The notes beneath the pieces are model-generated. The model saw nothing but the letters and a program-made list of their open reading frames with translations, did no database searches and was not told where the DNA came from. The translations under genes were made by a program, and so were the position numbers. A DNA stretch of 42,261 nt from Acidobacteriaceae bacterium (GTDB taxonomy: Bacteria; Acidobacteriota; Terriglobia; Terriglobales; Acidobacteriaceae), in contig JAPWKG010000002.1 of assembly GCA_028283625.1 (NCBI GenBank), positions 1 to 42,261 on the forward strand, in the 5' to 3' direction. Of this stretch, positions 1 to 7,757 are shown piece after piece (the first letter of the stretch is position 1; the number at the start of each line of letters is the position of its first letter).

Positions 1-918
1 ATTGGAGTACGTCGCCACTCATCCCGTACTCGCAAAGACATTGCTATGCGCCCAGCCCCACTGTCCCGAGCTCAGATTGAATTCGGTCAGTTGCTTGCCG
101 TCCGTATCCAGCACGTAGCTTACCATCGGGCTAAACCCGTTGTTGGAAACATTGCAGCTAAATACGCTGATCGGTCCCTTCGCCACGCGATTTCCGTTCC
201 CGTCGTAAATGTATTGTGTAAACCCTCCAGTCTCGTTCGCAATGGCGCATAGCCTGCCTTCCGCGTCATAGAGTGAGCTCGTTATCCCGTTCTTGCCCGT
301 AAGATTTCCAGCCGCGTCATACTGCATCGTGTCTACGGAAGAGGCAGGCACAGACGCCAGCGCCGATGCCACAGTTACGCTTGTGCTGTAACGACGATAT
401 AGCGCCACAGCCGTAAACCCATTGACCGTCACCGAAACACTCCCGGTGTCGTATGTAACGGTGCATTCCGCTTGTTGGGACTGGGCTTCTGAAGAAGACT
501 GTGTCACGTTCTCCGCGGATTGCACAACGACTCCCCCACCGCAACCCGTGGAACCTTCCGTCCCGCTAATCGTGACCGTTGCGGTGCCTGGTGTTGCCGG
601 CGCGGTGATTGGTTGCTCAGAGCCGAGAATGGTGATGGAGCCTGAGCTACCTGTCGCTGAAATTGCTGCTGGCACCGTTCCAGTATCGGTCTCCGAAGCC
701 AGTCGAAGACGGCTATCGTAAGCTCGCTCCATGCTCACCGTTGCAGTGGAAGTCGCGGAGTTGATGCCAAATTGCGCATTCTCCAGCCCCGCGGGACCAT
801 AAGCTGGTGCAGCAGCATCGATCGAGGTGGCCTGGAATAGAGTCCCAGGATGATTGCCTGTGTCCGCCCAGGAACTCGTTAAATGGCTCAGTCTGCCCGC
901 AGGAGGGATATTGTTTTG
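1..918 (-). pseudogene. Rhs/YD-repeat protein remnant
   Basis: The minus strand is open from about 918 to a TGA at 19-21. It encodes an Rhs-type fragment: a tail of an Ig-like repeat region (motifs such as TVTISGTEGS and VSVTVNGFTAVALY), then YD repeats (YDAAGNLTGKNG, YDAEGRLCAI, YIYDGNGNRVAKG). Rhs proteins are very large secreted or surface polymorphic-toxin or adhesin-like proteins, so this is only a small C-terminal-side piece. It has no start of its own: the coding frame runs straight upstream past the GTG at 738 into a junction with an integrase remnant near 902-918. The stop at 19 falls right after HSNVFASTG, where related proteins continue, so either the reading frame is broken there or the gene ended by decay. 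Whether more Rhs sequence lies left of the window cannot be seen. Function is presumably lost. Confidence 0.72.
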
Positions 919-1335
919 CCCACGTCACCGCGTAAGGTATCAAGAGTTCGCGAGTCAAACCGCCTGCGGTGTAGACCTTTGCCTTTTCGCAATGTGCTCT
1001 GAGTCGTACCAGTTCGCGGGCGTGCTTCCCCTGCACCTCGGCGGTGACACCTTGAACCTTCTTGTCAGCAAGGAAAAGCTCAATCGCTTCGCTCAGCGGT
1101 TTCGCGTTTGTGTCAGATTGCGCCGTTGTGCGTCCGGCGAGTTGGTCTTCAAGTTCGCGCTTGATTCGTTCCTCTTCGTCCCACGACCGCGTGCCAGCCT
1201 GCTTGCGCTGACGCTCCCGTTGACCGTCCAGCGGAGGTGCTTCCGGCAATCGCAACGGCGCGAATACTCATCGCCAGCGTGCTTGCAGCCTGCGGAGTGG
1301 CGGACGTAGATTGTGACAACGATAGGGGCTGAATA
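902..1335 (-). pseudogene. Tyrosine recombinase (integrase) N-terminal remnant, frameshifted and truncated
   Basis: Two minus-strand frames together read as the N-terminal part of a phage/island-type tyrosine integrase. The first (about 1335-1215) gives YVRHSAGCKH...GDEYSRRCDCRKHLRWTVNG, a Cys-rich start I associate with a recurrent integrase family. After a frame change near 1213-1222 the second frame gives QAGTRSWDEEERIKRELEDQ, then a SAM-like core-binding segment (SEAIELFLADKKVQG) ending at VTWAKQYPS near 902. The catalytic C-terminal domain (R..H-x-x-R..Y) is absent: the sequence switches to Rhs coding at 902-918. It begins only about 100 bp from the 3' end of tRNA-Cys, the usual location of an island integrase. 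The true start codon is unclear; a TTG at 1392 is in frame. The identity is inferred from motifs, not from a database search. Confidence 0.68.
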
Positions 1336-1438
1336 AGGTTTGGCATGTGTCGTTTTGTCGCTCACGGAAAACCGCAGCCACAATTGACACAAAATCTAGA
1401 AGCTCAGCACAACGGCCTTTATTTTCAAAAACTTAGGA

Positions 1439-1513
1439 TGGAGGCGCGGGTCGGAATCGAACCGACGCATAAAGGTTTTGCAGACCTCTCCCTTACCACT
1501 TGGGTACCGCGCC
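1439..1513 (-). tRNA. tRNA-Cys (anticodon GCA)
   Basis: Read on the minus strand, 1513-1507 (GGCGCGG) pairs with 1449-1443 (CCGCGCC) as the 7-bp acceptor stem. The anticodon loop CTGCAAA gives anticodon GCA (Cys). The T arm GTCGG-TTCGATT-CCGAC is intact. The discriminator is U, as expected for tRNA-Cys, and the CCA tail is encoded (plus-strand TGG at 1439-1441). It lies 93 bp downstream of tRNA-Gly and probably shares its promoter. Its 3' end faces the integrase remnant, so it is the likely historical attachment site of the decayed element. Confidence 0.96.
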
Positions 1514-1606
1514 CTGGAGCAGAACTAACACCGCCGACACCTAGAAGATTCAGGCGGAGGACACTCTCAGATTGTAACGGGGTGTACCGCTGAAGGAGGG
1601 GTGTTT

Positions 1607-1681
1607 TGGAGCGGGAGACCGGGGTCGAACCGGCGACATCTTCCTTGGCAAGGAAGCACTCTACCACTGAGCTACTCCCGC
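1607..1681 (-). tRNA. tRNA-Gly (anticodon GCC)
   Basis: On the minus strand, GCGGGAG at the 5' end (1681-1675) pairs with CTCCCGC at 1617-1611. The D arm (TAGCTCAGTGGTAGA) and the anticodon arm CTTCC-TTGCCAA-GGAAG are canonical, giving anticodon GCC (Gly). The T arm GCCGG-TTCGACC-CCGGT follows. The discriminator is U and CCA is encoded (plus-strand TGG at 1607-1609). It is the first gene of a Gly-Cys tRNA unit. Confidence 0.96.
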
Positions 1682-1693
1682 CCTGCCTCACGT

Positions 1694-1723
1694 AGTATAG
1701 CCAAAACTCGGGCAAGAATGCAA
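1694..1723 (-). promoter_or_regulatory. Predicted sigma70 promoter of the tRNA-Gly/tRNA-Cys unit
   Basis: On the minus strand a good -10 hexamer TATACT (plus 1694-1699) lies 12 nt upstream of the tRNA-Gly 5' end. A weaker -35 TTGCAT (1718-1723) stands 18 nt further up. The very short leader is typical of stable-RNA promoters. The -10 match is strong and the -35 is only 3 of 6. Confidence 0.5.
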
Positions 1724-1756
1724 AGCCTAAGAGGGGTACTTTTCCCACAGATTGCA

Positions 1757-1789
1757 GAAAAACTTTGGGCCCGGATCTCCGGGCCCAAA
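1757..1789 (-). terminator. Rho-independent terminator
   Basis: A perfect 11-bp inverted repeat (TTTGGGCCCGG at 1764-1774 and its complement at 1779-1789) with a 4-nt loop is followed, on the minus strand, by G and five T residues (1758-1762). It lies 20 bp beyond the DsbA-like gene and closes the minus-strand run that starts at 6043. It also insulates the tRNA promoter from readthrough. Confidence 0.85.
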
Positions 1790-1809
1790 ACGTGCGATTT
1801 CCTGCGGTT

Positions 1810-2796
1810 TTACTTCAGTGTCGAAAGCGTGGGCTGCACCTTCACGGCAACTCCATCCTGTTCCGCGCGATAAATCACGATCTTCTTCAGCGTTTCGTAC
1901 GGAATAGCCGCAACCGGCAACAGGTAGCCATTCACCGCGAGGATCGGTGTCTGGTTCACGCCCAGGTCTTCCCCAAACTTCCGCTGCGCCAGCACGGCCG
2001 CCTTCGTCTCAGGAGTCGCCGCACAAGCCGCAACCGCCTTCGCGTCCCCACCGGCACGCGTCACAGCCGAATCCAGCGTCTCCTGGTGGCTATCAGACGT
2101 CAGAGCACCCTGCGTCTCGAAGACCACCTTCGCATACGCAAAGAAGGCGTCGTCCCCCTTCTGCTTGGCCACGCAAACCCCCTCCTCAGCTGCCTCCAGT
2201 GCATAGGGGTGCAGCTCCGTCAGAGGAAAGTTCTCGAAAACGATCTTGGCCTGCGGAAAGTCCGTCGCCAACTGCTCCATCGTGTCCTGCGCTTCCTTGC
2301 AATGCGGGCACTGCATATCAGCAAACTCCACCAGCAGCAGGTTGTCGGACTTCGCTCCGCGCGAAGGCCCGTTGGCCTGCGCCTGCAGCTGCGCACGCTT
2401 TTCTGCGAACGGCTGCGCACCAAAGTCGATCACATCCCCGGCAATGGCATGCTTGCCATCCGGGGTCGAGAAGAAGACCGACTGCGATCCCTTCCCCGGC
2501 TGTGTCTTGTCTTCGACAAAGACCGTGATCTTCGCCACTCCGGGAGCAGAAGTCTTCTGAATCGCCGCCACGCTCCACACACGATTCTCGTCATAGCCCC
2601 AGAGCTGCTTCAGGAACGAGTTCACCTCAGCCGCCGTCGGAGACGTCGCCGTAAAGTTGTTCGGATCTACCGGAGGAAACAAGTTCATCGCGCTTGCCTG
2701 CGGCTTGGGAGCGGCCGGGTTTGCAGCCGTCTGCGCCATCGCTGCGCTTGCCAAAGCACCGAACATCAATCCCATCGTCATTACACGCTTCATCAT
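1810..2796 (-). CDS. Periplasmic DsbA/DsbG-like thiol-disulfide oxidoreductase with extra N-terminal domain
   Basis: About 328 aa. A signal peptide (MMKRVMTMGLMFGALASAAMA) is followed by an AP-rich linker. Next comes an N-terminal domain of roughly 100 residues (about 45-145), and then a thioredoxin-fold DsbA-like domain with active site CPHC near residue 163 in the context VEFADMQCPHC. A cis-Pro segment NQTPILAVNGYLLP lies near the C-terminus. DsbA-type proteins oxidise or isomerise disulfides of exported proteins, so a periplasmic site is expected. The N-terminal domain could act like the dimerisation domain of DsbC/DsbG, but that is inference. The annotated ATG (2796) is preceded by AAGG; an in-frame GTG one codon upstream is an alternative. 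It lies 40 bp downstream of nadE and is followed by a strong terminator, so it is probably the last gene of that operon. Confidence 0.85.
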   Translation of the reverse strand: MMKRVMTMGLMFGALASAAMAQTAANPAAPKPQASAMNLFPPVDPNNFTATSPTAAEVNSFLKQLWGYDENRVWSVAAIQKTSAPGVAKITVFVEDKTQPGKGSQSVFFSTPDGKHAIAGDVIDFGAQPFAEKRAQLQAQANGPSRGAKSDNLLLVEFADMQCPHCKEAQDTMEQLATDFPQAKIVFENFPLTELHPYALEAAEEGVCVAKQKGDDAFFAYAKVVFETQGALTSDSHQETLDSAVTRAGGDAKAVAACAATPETKAAVLAQRKFGEDLGVNQTPILAVNGYLLPVAAIPYETLKKIVIYRAEQDGVAVKVQPTLSTLK

Positions 2797-2835
2797 CACC
2801 AGCCTTGCCTCTTTCTTTCCGGGGAATTTCTTTCT

Positions 2836-4515
2836 TTATTGGCGTACCGCTGCAATCGGGAACCGCCGGCCCATACCAAACGACTTCTTTGAAACCTTCA
2901 GGACCGGAGCTGCCTGCTGCCGCTTGTATTCGTTGATCTCCACCAGACGAATCACCTTCCGCACCAGCTCCAGCTCCACTCCCTGCGCGCGCGCAATCTC
3001 TTCAGCCGGCGCATACTCCTCAATGTAGGCCCGCAAAATCGGGTCCAGCACATCGTAAGGCGGCAGCGAGTCCGTATCCAGCTGCCCCGGGCGAAGCTCT
3101 GCGCTCGGCGGCTTCGTCAACGTCGCAACCGGAATCACCTCGCGTTCGCGATTCGCATACCGGCTCAGCTTATAGACCTCCGTCTTGTAGCAGTCGGCAA
3201 TCACCGCCAGCGCGCCCACCATATCGCCGTACAGCGTGCAGTAGCCGGTCGCCATCTCGCTCTTGTTGCCTGTCGTCAGCACCAGCGCGCCCGTTTTATT
3301 GGAGAGCGCCATCAACAGCGAGCCACGAATACGCGGCTGCAGATTCTCCTCCGCCAGGCCAAACGGCGTGCCTGCAAAGAACGGCTCCAGCGTTTCGGTA
3401 AATTGCTCGAAGATCTTGCCCACAGCGGCAAGGTCGAAGTCGATGCCGAGGTTCTCCGCAAGCTTGCGCGCATCCGTCACCGAGCCTTCCGAAGAAAACC
3501 CGCTCGGCATACCGAGCCCCATCACGTTCTCCGGCCCCAGCGCCTCCACCGCAATCGCTGCAACCAGCGCGGAATCGATACCGCCGCTCAGCCCGACCAG
3601 TGCCTTCCTGAAGCCGCACTTGCGCAGATAATCCCGCGTGCCCACCACCAGCGCATCCCACGTACGCGCGGTTTCGGCCTCCTCCGTGGCCTCGTCCACC
3701 GGCAGGCGCGATGCCGTAGCCGTGTCCACAATCACCAAATCTTCCACAAAGGCCCGCGACTTCGCCAGCAGCTCGCCCTCAGGGTTCATCACAAACGACG
3801 CGCCGTCATAAATCAGCGAATCATTCGCGCCAACCTGGTTCACCATCGCCACCGTCGCGCGATGCCGCTTGGCCAGCGCGCCGATCATCTTATAGCGAAC
3901 ATCGCACTTGTCATGCCAGTACGGTGAAGCCGAGATATTCAGGATCAGCCGCTGCCCGCCCATCGACTGCGGCAACACCGCCCACTGGCGCATCAGCTCT
4001 TCAATCGGGTCCACCGGATACATCTGCCGGGGCCAGAACATCTTGTCGTTCCACGCATCCTCGCAAATGGTGATCGCCACAGGCTGGCCTTTGATCATCG
4101 TCAGCCCCTGCTCGGTTGCGGGCTCAAAGTAGCGCTGCTCATCAAAGACGTCGTAGAACGGCAGCAACATCTTGGTCTGTACAAACCGGATCTTGCCTTC
4201 GTCCATCACTACGGCTACGTTGCGCACATGCTTGCCGCCGGGCCGCTCTGCGCGCATCGGCGAGCCACACAGCACGGCCGGCTTGCCTGCTCCCGCCGTA
4301 AGAGCCGTAATCTTTGCCAGCGTCTCTTCCGCACGCTCAACAAACGACTCTTTCTCAAGAAGATCTGCCGGCCAATACCCGCAGGTGGCCAACTCCGGAA
4401 ACAAAACGAGCTCTACACCGGCCTCCGTAGCCTGGGCGTAAAAAGAGGAAATTTTCGCAAAATTCCCTGCGAAATCACCAACAGTGGGGTTGATCTGGGC
4501 CAGCGCAATTCGCAC
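2836..4515 (-). CDS. nadE: Glutamine-dependent NAD+ synthetase
   Basis: 559 aa, two-domain form. The N-terminal nitrilase-like glutaminase domain (1 to about 265) shows the Glu-Lys-Cys triad: E41 (LVLFPELATCG), K115 (VQTKMLLPFYD) and C151 (ITICEDAWN). The C-terminal NAD synthase domain carries the ATP PP-loop SGGIDS near 310-315, the TTGNKSE motif and the YGDMVGALAVI segment. The enzyme converts deamido-NAD, ATP and glutamine to NAD+ in the cytoplasm, using ammonia channelled from the glutaminase domain. Start is GTG at 4513-4515, 19 bp after the glycosyltransferase stop, so the two are probably cotranscribed. Length and motifs are normal and the call is secure. Confidence 0.97.
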   Translation of the reverse strand: MRIALAQINPTVGDFAGNFAKISSFYAQATEAGVELVLFPELATCGYWPADLLEKESFVERAEETLAKITALTAGAGKPAVLCGSPMRAERPGGKHVRNVAVVMDEGKIRFVQTKMLLPFYDVFDEQRYFEPATEQGLTMIKGQPVAITICEDAWNDKMFWPRQMYPVDPIEELMRQWAVLPQSMGGQRLILNISASPYWHDKCDVRYKMIGALAKRHRATVAMVNQVGANDSLIYDGASFVMNPEGELLAKSRAFVEDLVIVDTATASRLPVDEATEEAETARTWDALVVGTRDYLRKCGFRKALVGLSGGIDSALVAAIAVEALGPENVMGLGMPSGFSSEGSVTDARKLAENLGIDFDLAAVGKIFEQFTETLEPFFAGTPFGLAEENLQPRIRGSLLMALSNKTGALVLTTGNKSEMATGYCTLYGDMVGALAVIADCYKTEVYKLSRYANREREVIPVATLTKPPSAELRPGQLDTDSLPPYDVLDPILRAYIEEYAPAEEIARAQGVELELVRKVIRLVEINEYKRQQAAPVLKVSKKSFGMGRRFPIAAVRQ

Positions 4516-4534
4516 ACCACAAGTCTAACGCGCG

Positions 4535-6043
4535 CTACGCTCCGGTGCCCTGCAACACAACACTGATTGTGCGCGCCAGAATACGTGCATCCAGAATCAG
4601 GCTCCAGTTCTCGACGTACGCCGTATCCAGCGAGATGTAGCTGTCAAACGATGGGTCCTGCCGTGCTTCCACCTGCCACAGCCCCGTCATCCCCGGCAGC
4701 ACATCCAGCCTGCGCAGATGCGCGATGTCATACTTGGCCACCTCGGAAGCCAGAGGAGGACGCGGCCCCACCAGGCTCATATCCCCCTTCAGCACGTTGA
4801 AGAACTGCGGCAGCTCATCCAGCGAGTACTTGCGCAGCCTCTTGCCGAAGTTCGTCACACGCGGATCATTTTCAATCTTGAACAGCACATCCTTGCGCTG
4901 ATTCAGATGCTCGATCTCAGCCTTCATCTTGTCCGCGTTCGCCACCATCGACCGGAACTTGTAGCAGCGGAAGACACGGCCTTTACGCCCAATGCGCTCC
5001 GCTCCGTAGAAGACCGAACCAGAGGAGTCCAGTCTCACCAGCACCGCAATCACCAGCAGCAGCGGCGAAAGCACCAGCAGCGCACTCGCGCTCAGCAACA
5101 CATCGATCACGCGCTTGGCCATGAACGCCCCGCGAGGAAAGTCTCCGCGATGCAGCGGAATCGTCGGAAATTGCCCGATAAACTCCACCGGTGCGTTCCA
5201 AGCCAACCCGTCGTAGAGGTCCGGCACCACGCGCACATCGATACCAAGCGCGCGCGCATCCTCCACCACGCCGATCACGGTGTCCTTATCCGCAGGCGTC
5301 GAAAAATAAATCTCGTCAACAAACAGCGTCCGCGCCAGCGACACGCAGTTCGTAATGCCGCCGATCACATGCGGCCCCAGCTCCCCATCCTCATCGGTGT
5401 CCAGCGTCACGAACCCCTTGAAGCGGAAGCCCATGTGCGGCAGCGCTTCCAGATGATTCTTCAGCGCATGCGCCACCCGGCCATCGCCCACAATCAGAAC
5501 GTTGCGCGTCTCCAGCCCCTGCAGGAACTGGCGCTGGCGCACCTTGCGCCACATCCCGCGACGCATCATCACCAGCACGGTCGTCAGCAGGACGGTATAG
5601 AGCACCACCAGGCGCGAAACTTCATAGGCATGTAACACGTACAGCGTGCCGCACAGCAGCAAACCCGCCGTTAGCGTCGCCTGAATCGTCATGCGCTGTT
5701 CGTGCAGACCGCTGTGGTTGTCGCCCGGCCGGTACAGGCCATAAAAACGCATGAACAGAACGAAGTAGACCGTGAAGACGCAGAGGTAAATCAACGAGAG
5801 CATCGGAGCGTCCATCGTCAGGCGCGTCCACAGGCTTTCGCGCAGTGGCATCGTTCCTTCCAGACGGATCCGAAACGCAACGATGCCCGCCACCAAAGCA
5901 CTCAAAGCATCCAGCCCGGCCCAGACAGTTGCCGTCGCGGTAAAGTTCCGCTCACGGCTGCCTGCGCTGGCACTGGCCGCCACTCCAGGCCGCCTGCGGC
6001 GGTTGGAAATGACAACTTGCTCCAGGTAATCCGGTGTGGTCAT
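4535..6043 (-). CDS. Polyprenyl-phosphate glycosylphosphotransferase (exopolysaccharide initiating enzyme)
   Basis: 502 aa, WbaP/WcaJ/ExoY class. The N-terminal half has about four or five transmembrane segments (from about residue 40 to 165) and a soluble CoA-binding-like domain (VLIVGDGRVAHAL onward). After another membrane stretch (VLLSASALLVLSPLLLVIAVLV) comes the bacterial sugar transferase domain with KFRSM, the KLRKYSLDELPQFFNV and MSLVGPRPP motifs, and PGMTGLWQV. These enzymes transfer a sugar-1-phosphate from a nucleotide sugar to undecaprenyl phosphate, the first step of capsule/EPS or O-antigen repeat synthesis, at the inner membrane. ATG start at 6043 has GAGAGGAAG just upstream. 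No other polysaccharide genes are adjacent; it leads an apparent operon with nadE and the DsbA-like gene. The sugar specificity cannot be read from sequence. Confidence 0.93.
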   Translation of the reverse strand: MTTPDYLEQVVISNRRRRPGVAASASAGSRERNFTATATVWAGLDALSALVAGIVAFRIRLEGTMPLRESLWTRLTMDAPMLSLIYLCVFTVYFVLFMRFYGLYRPGDNHSGLHEQRMTIQATLTAGLLLCGTLYVLHAYEVSRLVVLYTVLLTTVLVMMRRGMWRKVRQRQFLQGLETRNVLIVGDGRVAHALKNHLEALPHMGFRFKGFVTLDTDEDGELGPHVIGGITNCVSLARTLFVDEIYFSTPADKDTVIGVVEDARALGIDVRVVPDLYDGLAWNAPVEFIGQFPTIPLHRGDFPRGAFMAKRVIDVLLSASALLVLSPLLLVIAVLVRLDSSGSVFYGAERIGRKGRVFRCYKFRSMVANADKMKAEIEHLNQRKDVLFKIENDPRVTNFGKRLRKYSLDELPQFFNVLKGDMSLVGPRPPLASEVAKYDIAHLRRLDVLPGMTGLWQVEARQDPSFDSYISLDTAYVENWSLILDARILARTISVVLQGTGA

Positions 6044-6177
6044 CTACTTCCTCTCATCCAGACAAATCATCGAGCACACACTGCCAATACAGCATCAAAT
6101 CCAGATGCTGGAGTGGATGCCATTGCCTCTGGCGGACAACCAGAGAGTTCGACTGGGAAAGAAGCTCTGCGTTCCCG

Positions 6178-7141
6178 TCACCGGGGTAGAACAAGCTCAT
6201 CAAGTTTGAGAAACCGTTGCAGTACAGAGTCTTCGCTCTGCTTCATCTCTGCCATGGTCCCGAAGAAACGCGCTTTGCCTTCGTGGAGAAAAACCACTCG
6301 GTCTGCCAGTTTTTCTGCAAACCGCATATCGTGCGTTACTACGATGCTCGTAAGACGTAACTGTTGTTTTAACCGTTGTATCAGGTCTCCTAGCAAATGC
6401 GCCATCAGAGGATCGACCATTGTCGTCGGTTCGTCATACAAAATTGCGGACGGACGTGCCGCCAGCGCTCGCGCAATGGCCACCGTAACGCTTCATTCCT
6501 GTAGACAAATCGCTGGGCAACAGCTCTGCCATCCCCGCGACCCCCACCATCTCCAGCAGCCCTTTTACAACGGTAAGAATTTCTTCTTCGTCCATACCGC
6601 CGCGCTCGCGCAACGGAAAAGCAACGTTCTCTCCTACAGAGATCGAGTCAAACAGCGCGCCGTTCTGAAACACCATCGTCACTTTATGGCGCACCGTCTG
6701 CATCTGCTCTTCGGTACAGTGCGCCACGTCCTGGCCGGCCACCAGCACCGTCCCCTTGTCGGCTTTCAAAAAGCCCATCAGAATCTGCAAGGAGACAGAC
6801 TTGCCTACGCCCGAGCGGCCCAGAATGCATAGCGTCTCTCCCGGATTGACGAAAAAGCTCACGTCATCCAGTACGACGAAGTTTCCAAACGCTTTGTGTA
6901 CATGCTCAAACGCAATATAAGGGCCGTCATGCGCCTTCGCTTCATCGGCCAGCGTATTCGCATGCGACCGCAGCACATGATCCTCGGAGAACGAGTGCGC
7001 CTCCGCCTCATTGTGCTCTGCGGCTTCTTCAAGAAAATGCTCCACCGCAGGAGCCACATCCGGCGTCAGATCCGCCGTCAACGGGTCTTCCGGCGAATGG
7101 AAGACCGGCTTCTTCGGAGCTTCATGCTCTGGATTCACCAT
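6178..7141 (-). pseudogene. MlaF-like ABC transporter ATP-binding protein, single-base frameshift
   Basis: Two frames make one ATPase. Frame 1 (7141 to about 6487) has a roughly 80-aa N-terminal extension rich in Glu and His. The ABC domain follows, with Walker A GRSGVGKS, Q-loop VFQNGALFDS and signature LSTGMKR. Frame 2 (from about 6484) continues VAIARALAARP, Walker B/D-loop ILYDEPTTMVDP and the switch histidine VVTHDMRF, ending at 6178. The signature and Walker B are separated by one extra base near 6484-6489 (plus CCGTAACG); removing it restores KRxVAIARA. The ABC type (LSTGM, GALFDS, DEPTTMVDP) matches ATPases of Mla-type lipid transporters. All motifs are otherwise intact, so this is a recent mutation or a sequencing error. 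No MlaE permease or MlaD gene is beside it. It follows mobA by 4 bp. Confidence 0.8.
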
Positions 7142-7145
7142 AGAG

Positions 7146-7757
7146 CTAGTATGCCCGAGCCCGCTCCAGCTCCTCCGGCGTATTCACATTCATGAACCAT
7201 CGCTCCAGCTCCGCGCTCGACTCCCGCACCGGGTACGGCTGCGCGCCCACCGCGGCCAGCAGCCGGAGCACCCGCAGATCGCCGCCTTCCACCGCGCGCG
7301 ACCAGACATCGGCGCAGCTCTTCGGCAACAGGCAAAACGTTGGCTGAAATGTCTCGCCGCTCATCAACCAGCTCGGCTTAGCCTCTTCCTGCCCCAGCAC
7401 ATCGCTCACCCATGCGCGCAACAACGCGGCCGGCACCAGAGGAACATCCACCGGGATAAACAACGCCCAGCTGCAGCGCGCGCTCGCCAGCGCCGCCTCA
7501 ATGCCCGCCGCCGGTCCACTCAACAAACGCGTCTCCGCAACCACCGGTGCAAACGCTTTCAGATCCTCACGATTGCCTGAGATCGCAACCTCCGCGCAAA
7601 AGCTCTTCAGCTTCTCCACGGCCAGCGCCACCAACGGACGCCCCCCCAGCTCCAGCATGGCCTTATCCTGCCCCATGCGCGAGCTCCTGCCACCGGCCAG
7701 CACAAAGCCCTGCACCGGCAGCAGACTCTCCGTTTTCGCAGCCTCGCGCAGTGACAA
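7146..7757 (-). CDS. mobA: Molybdenum cofactor guanylyltransferase
   Basis: About 203 aa. The nucleotidyltransferase signature FVLAGGRSSRMGQDKAML is near the N-terminus, followed by GGRPLVALAVEKL, a LLSGPAAGIEAAL segment and the metal-binding-type FIPVDVPLVP. MobA attaches GMP to molybdopterin, forming the guanine dinucleotide cofactor in the cytoplasm. The 5' end is not certain: TTG at 7755-7757 abuts the M20 peptidase stop (7758) with no gap, implying translational coupling, but GTG codons closer to the VLAGG motif are also possible. No other Moco genes are in the window. Confidence 0.87.
   Translation of the reverse strand: MSLREAAKTESLLPVQGFVLAGGRSSRMGQDKAMLELGGRPLVALAVEKLKSFCAEVAISGNREDLKAFAPVVAETRLLSGPAAGIEAALASARCSWALFIPVDVPLVPAALLRAWVSDVLGQEEAKPSWLMSGETFQPTFCLLPKSCADVWSRAVEGGDLRVLRLLAAVGAQPYPVRESSAELERWFMNVNTPEELERARAY

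Noticed and set aside
4718..5635. 300-codon plus frame opposite the glycosyltransferase
   Set aside because: Basic, His-rich shadow product of a GC-rich gene; the opposite strand has all family motifs.
6178..6490. Programmed frameshift in the MlaF-like gene
   Set aside because: There is no slippery heptamer or downstream pseudoknot that I can recognise; a plain indel or read error is simpler.
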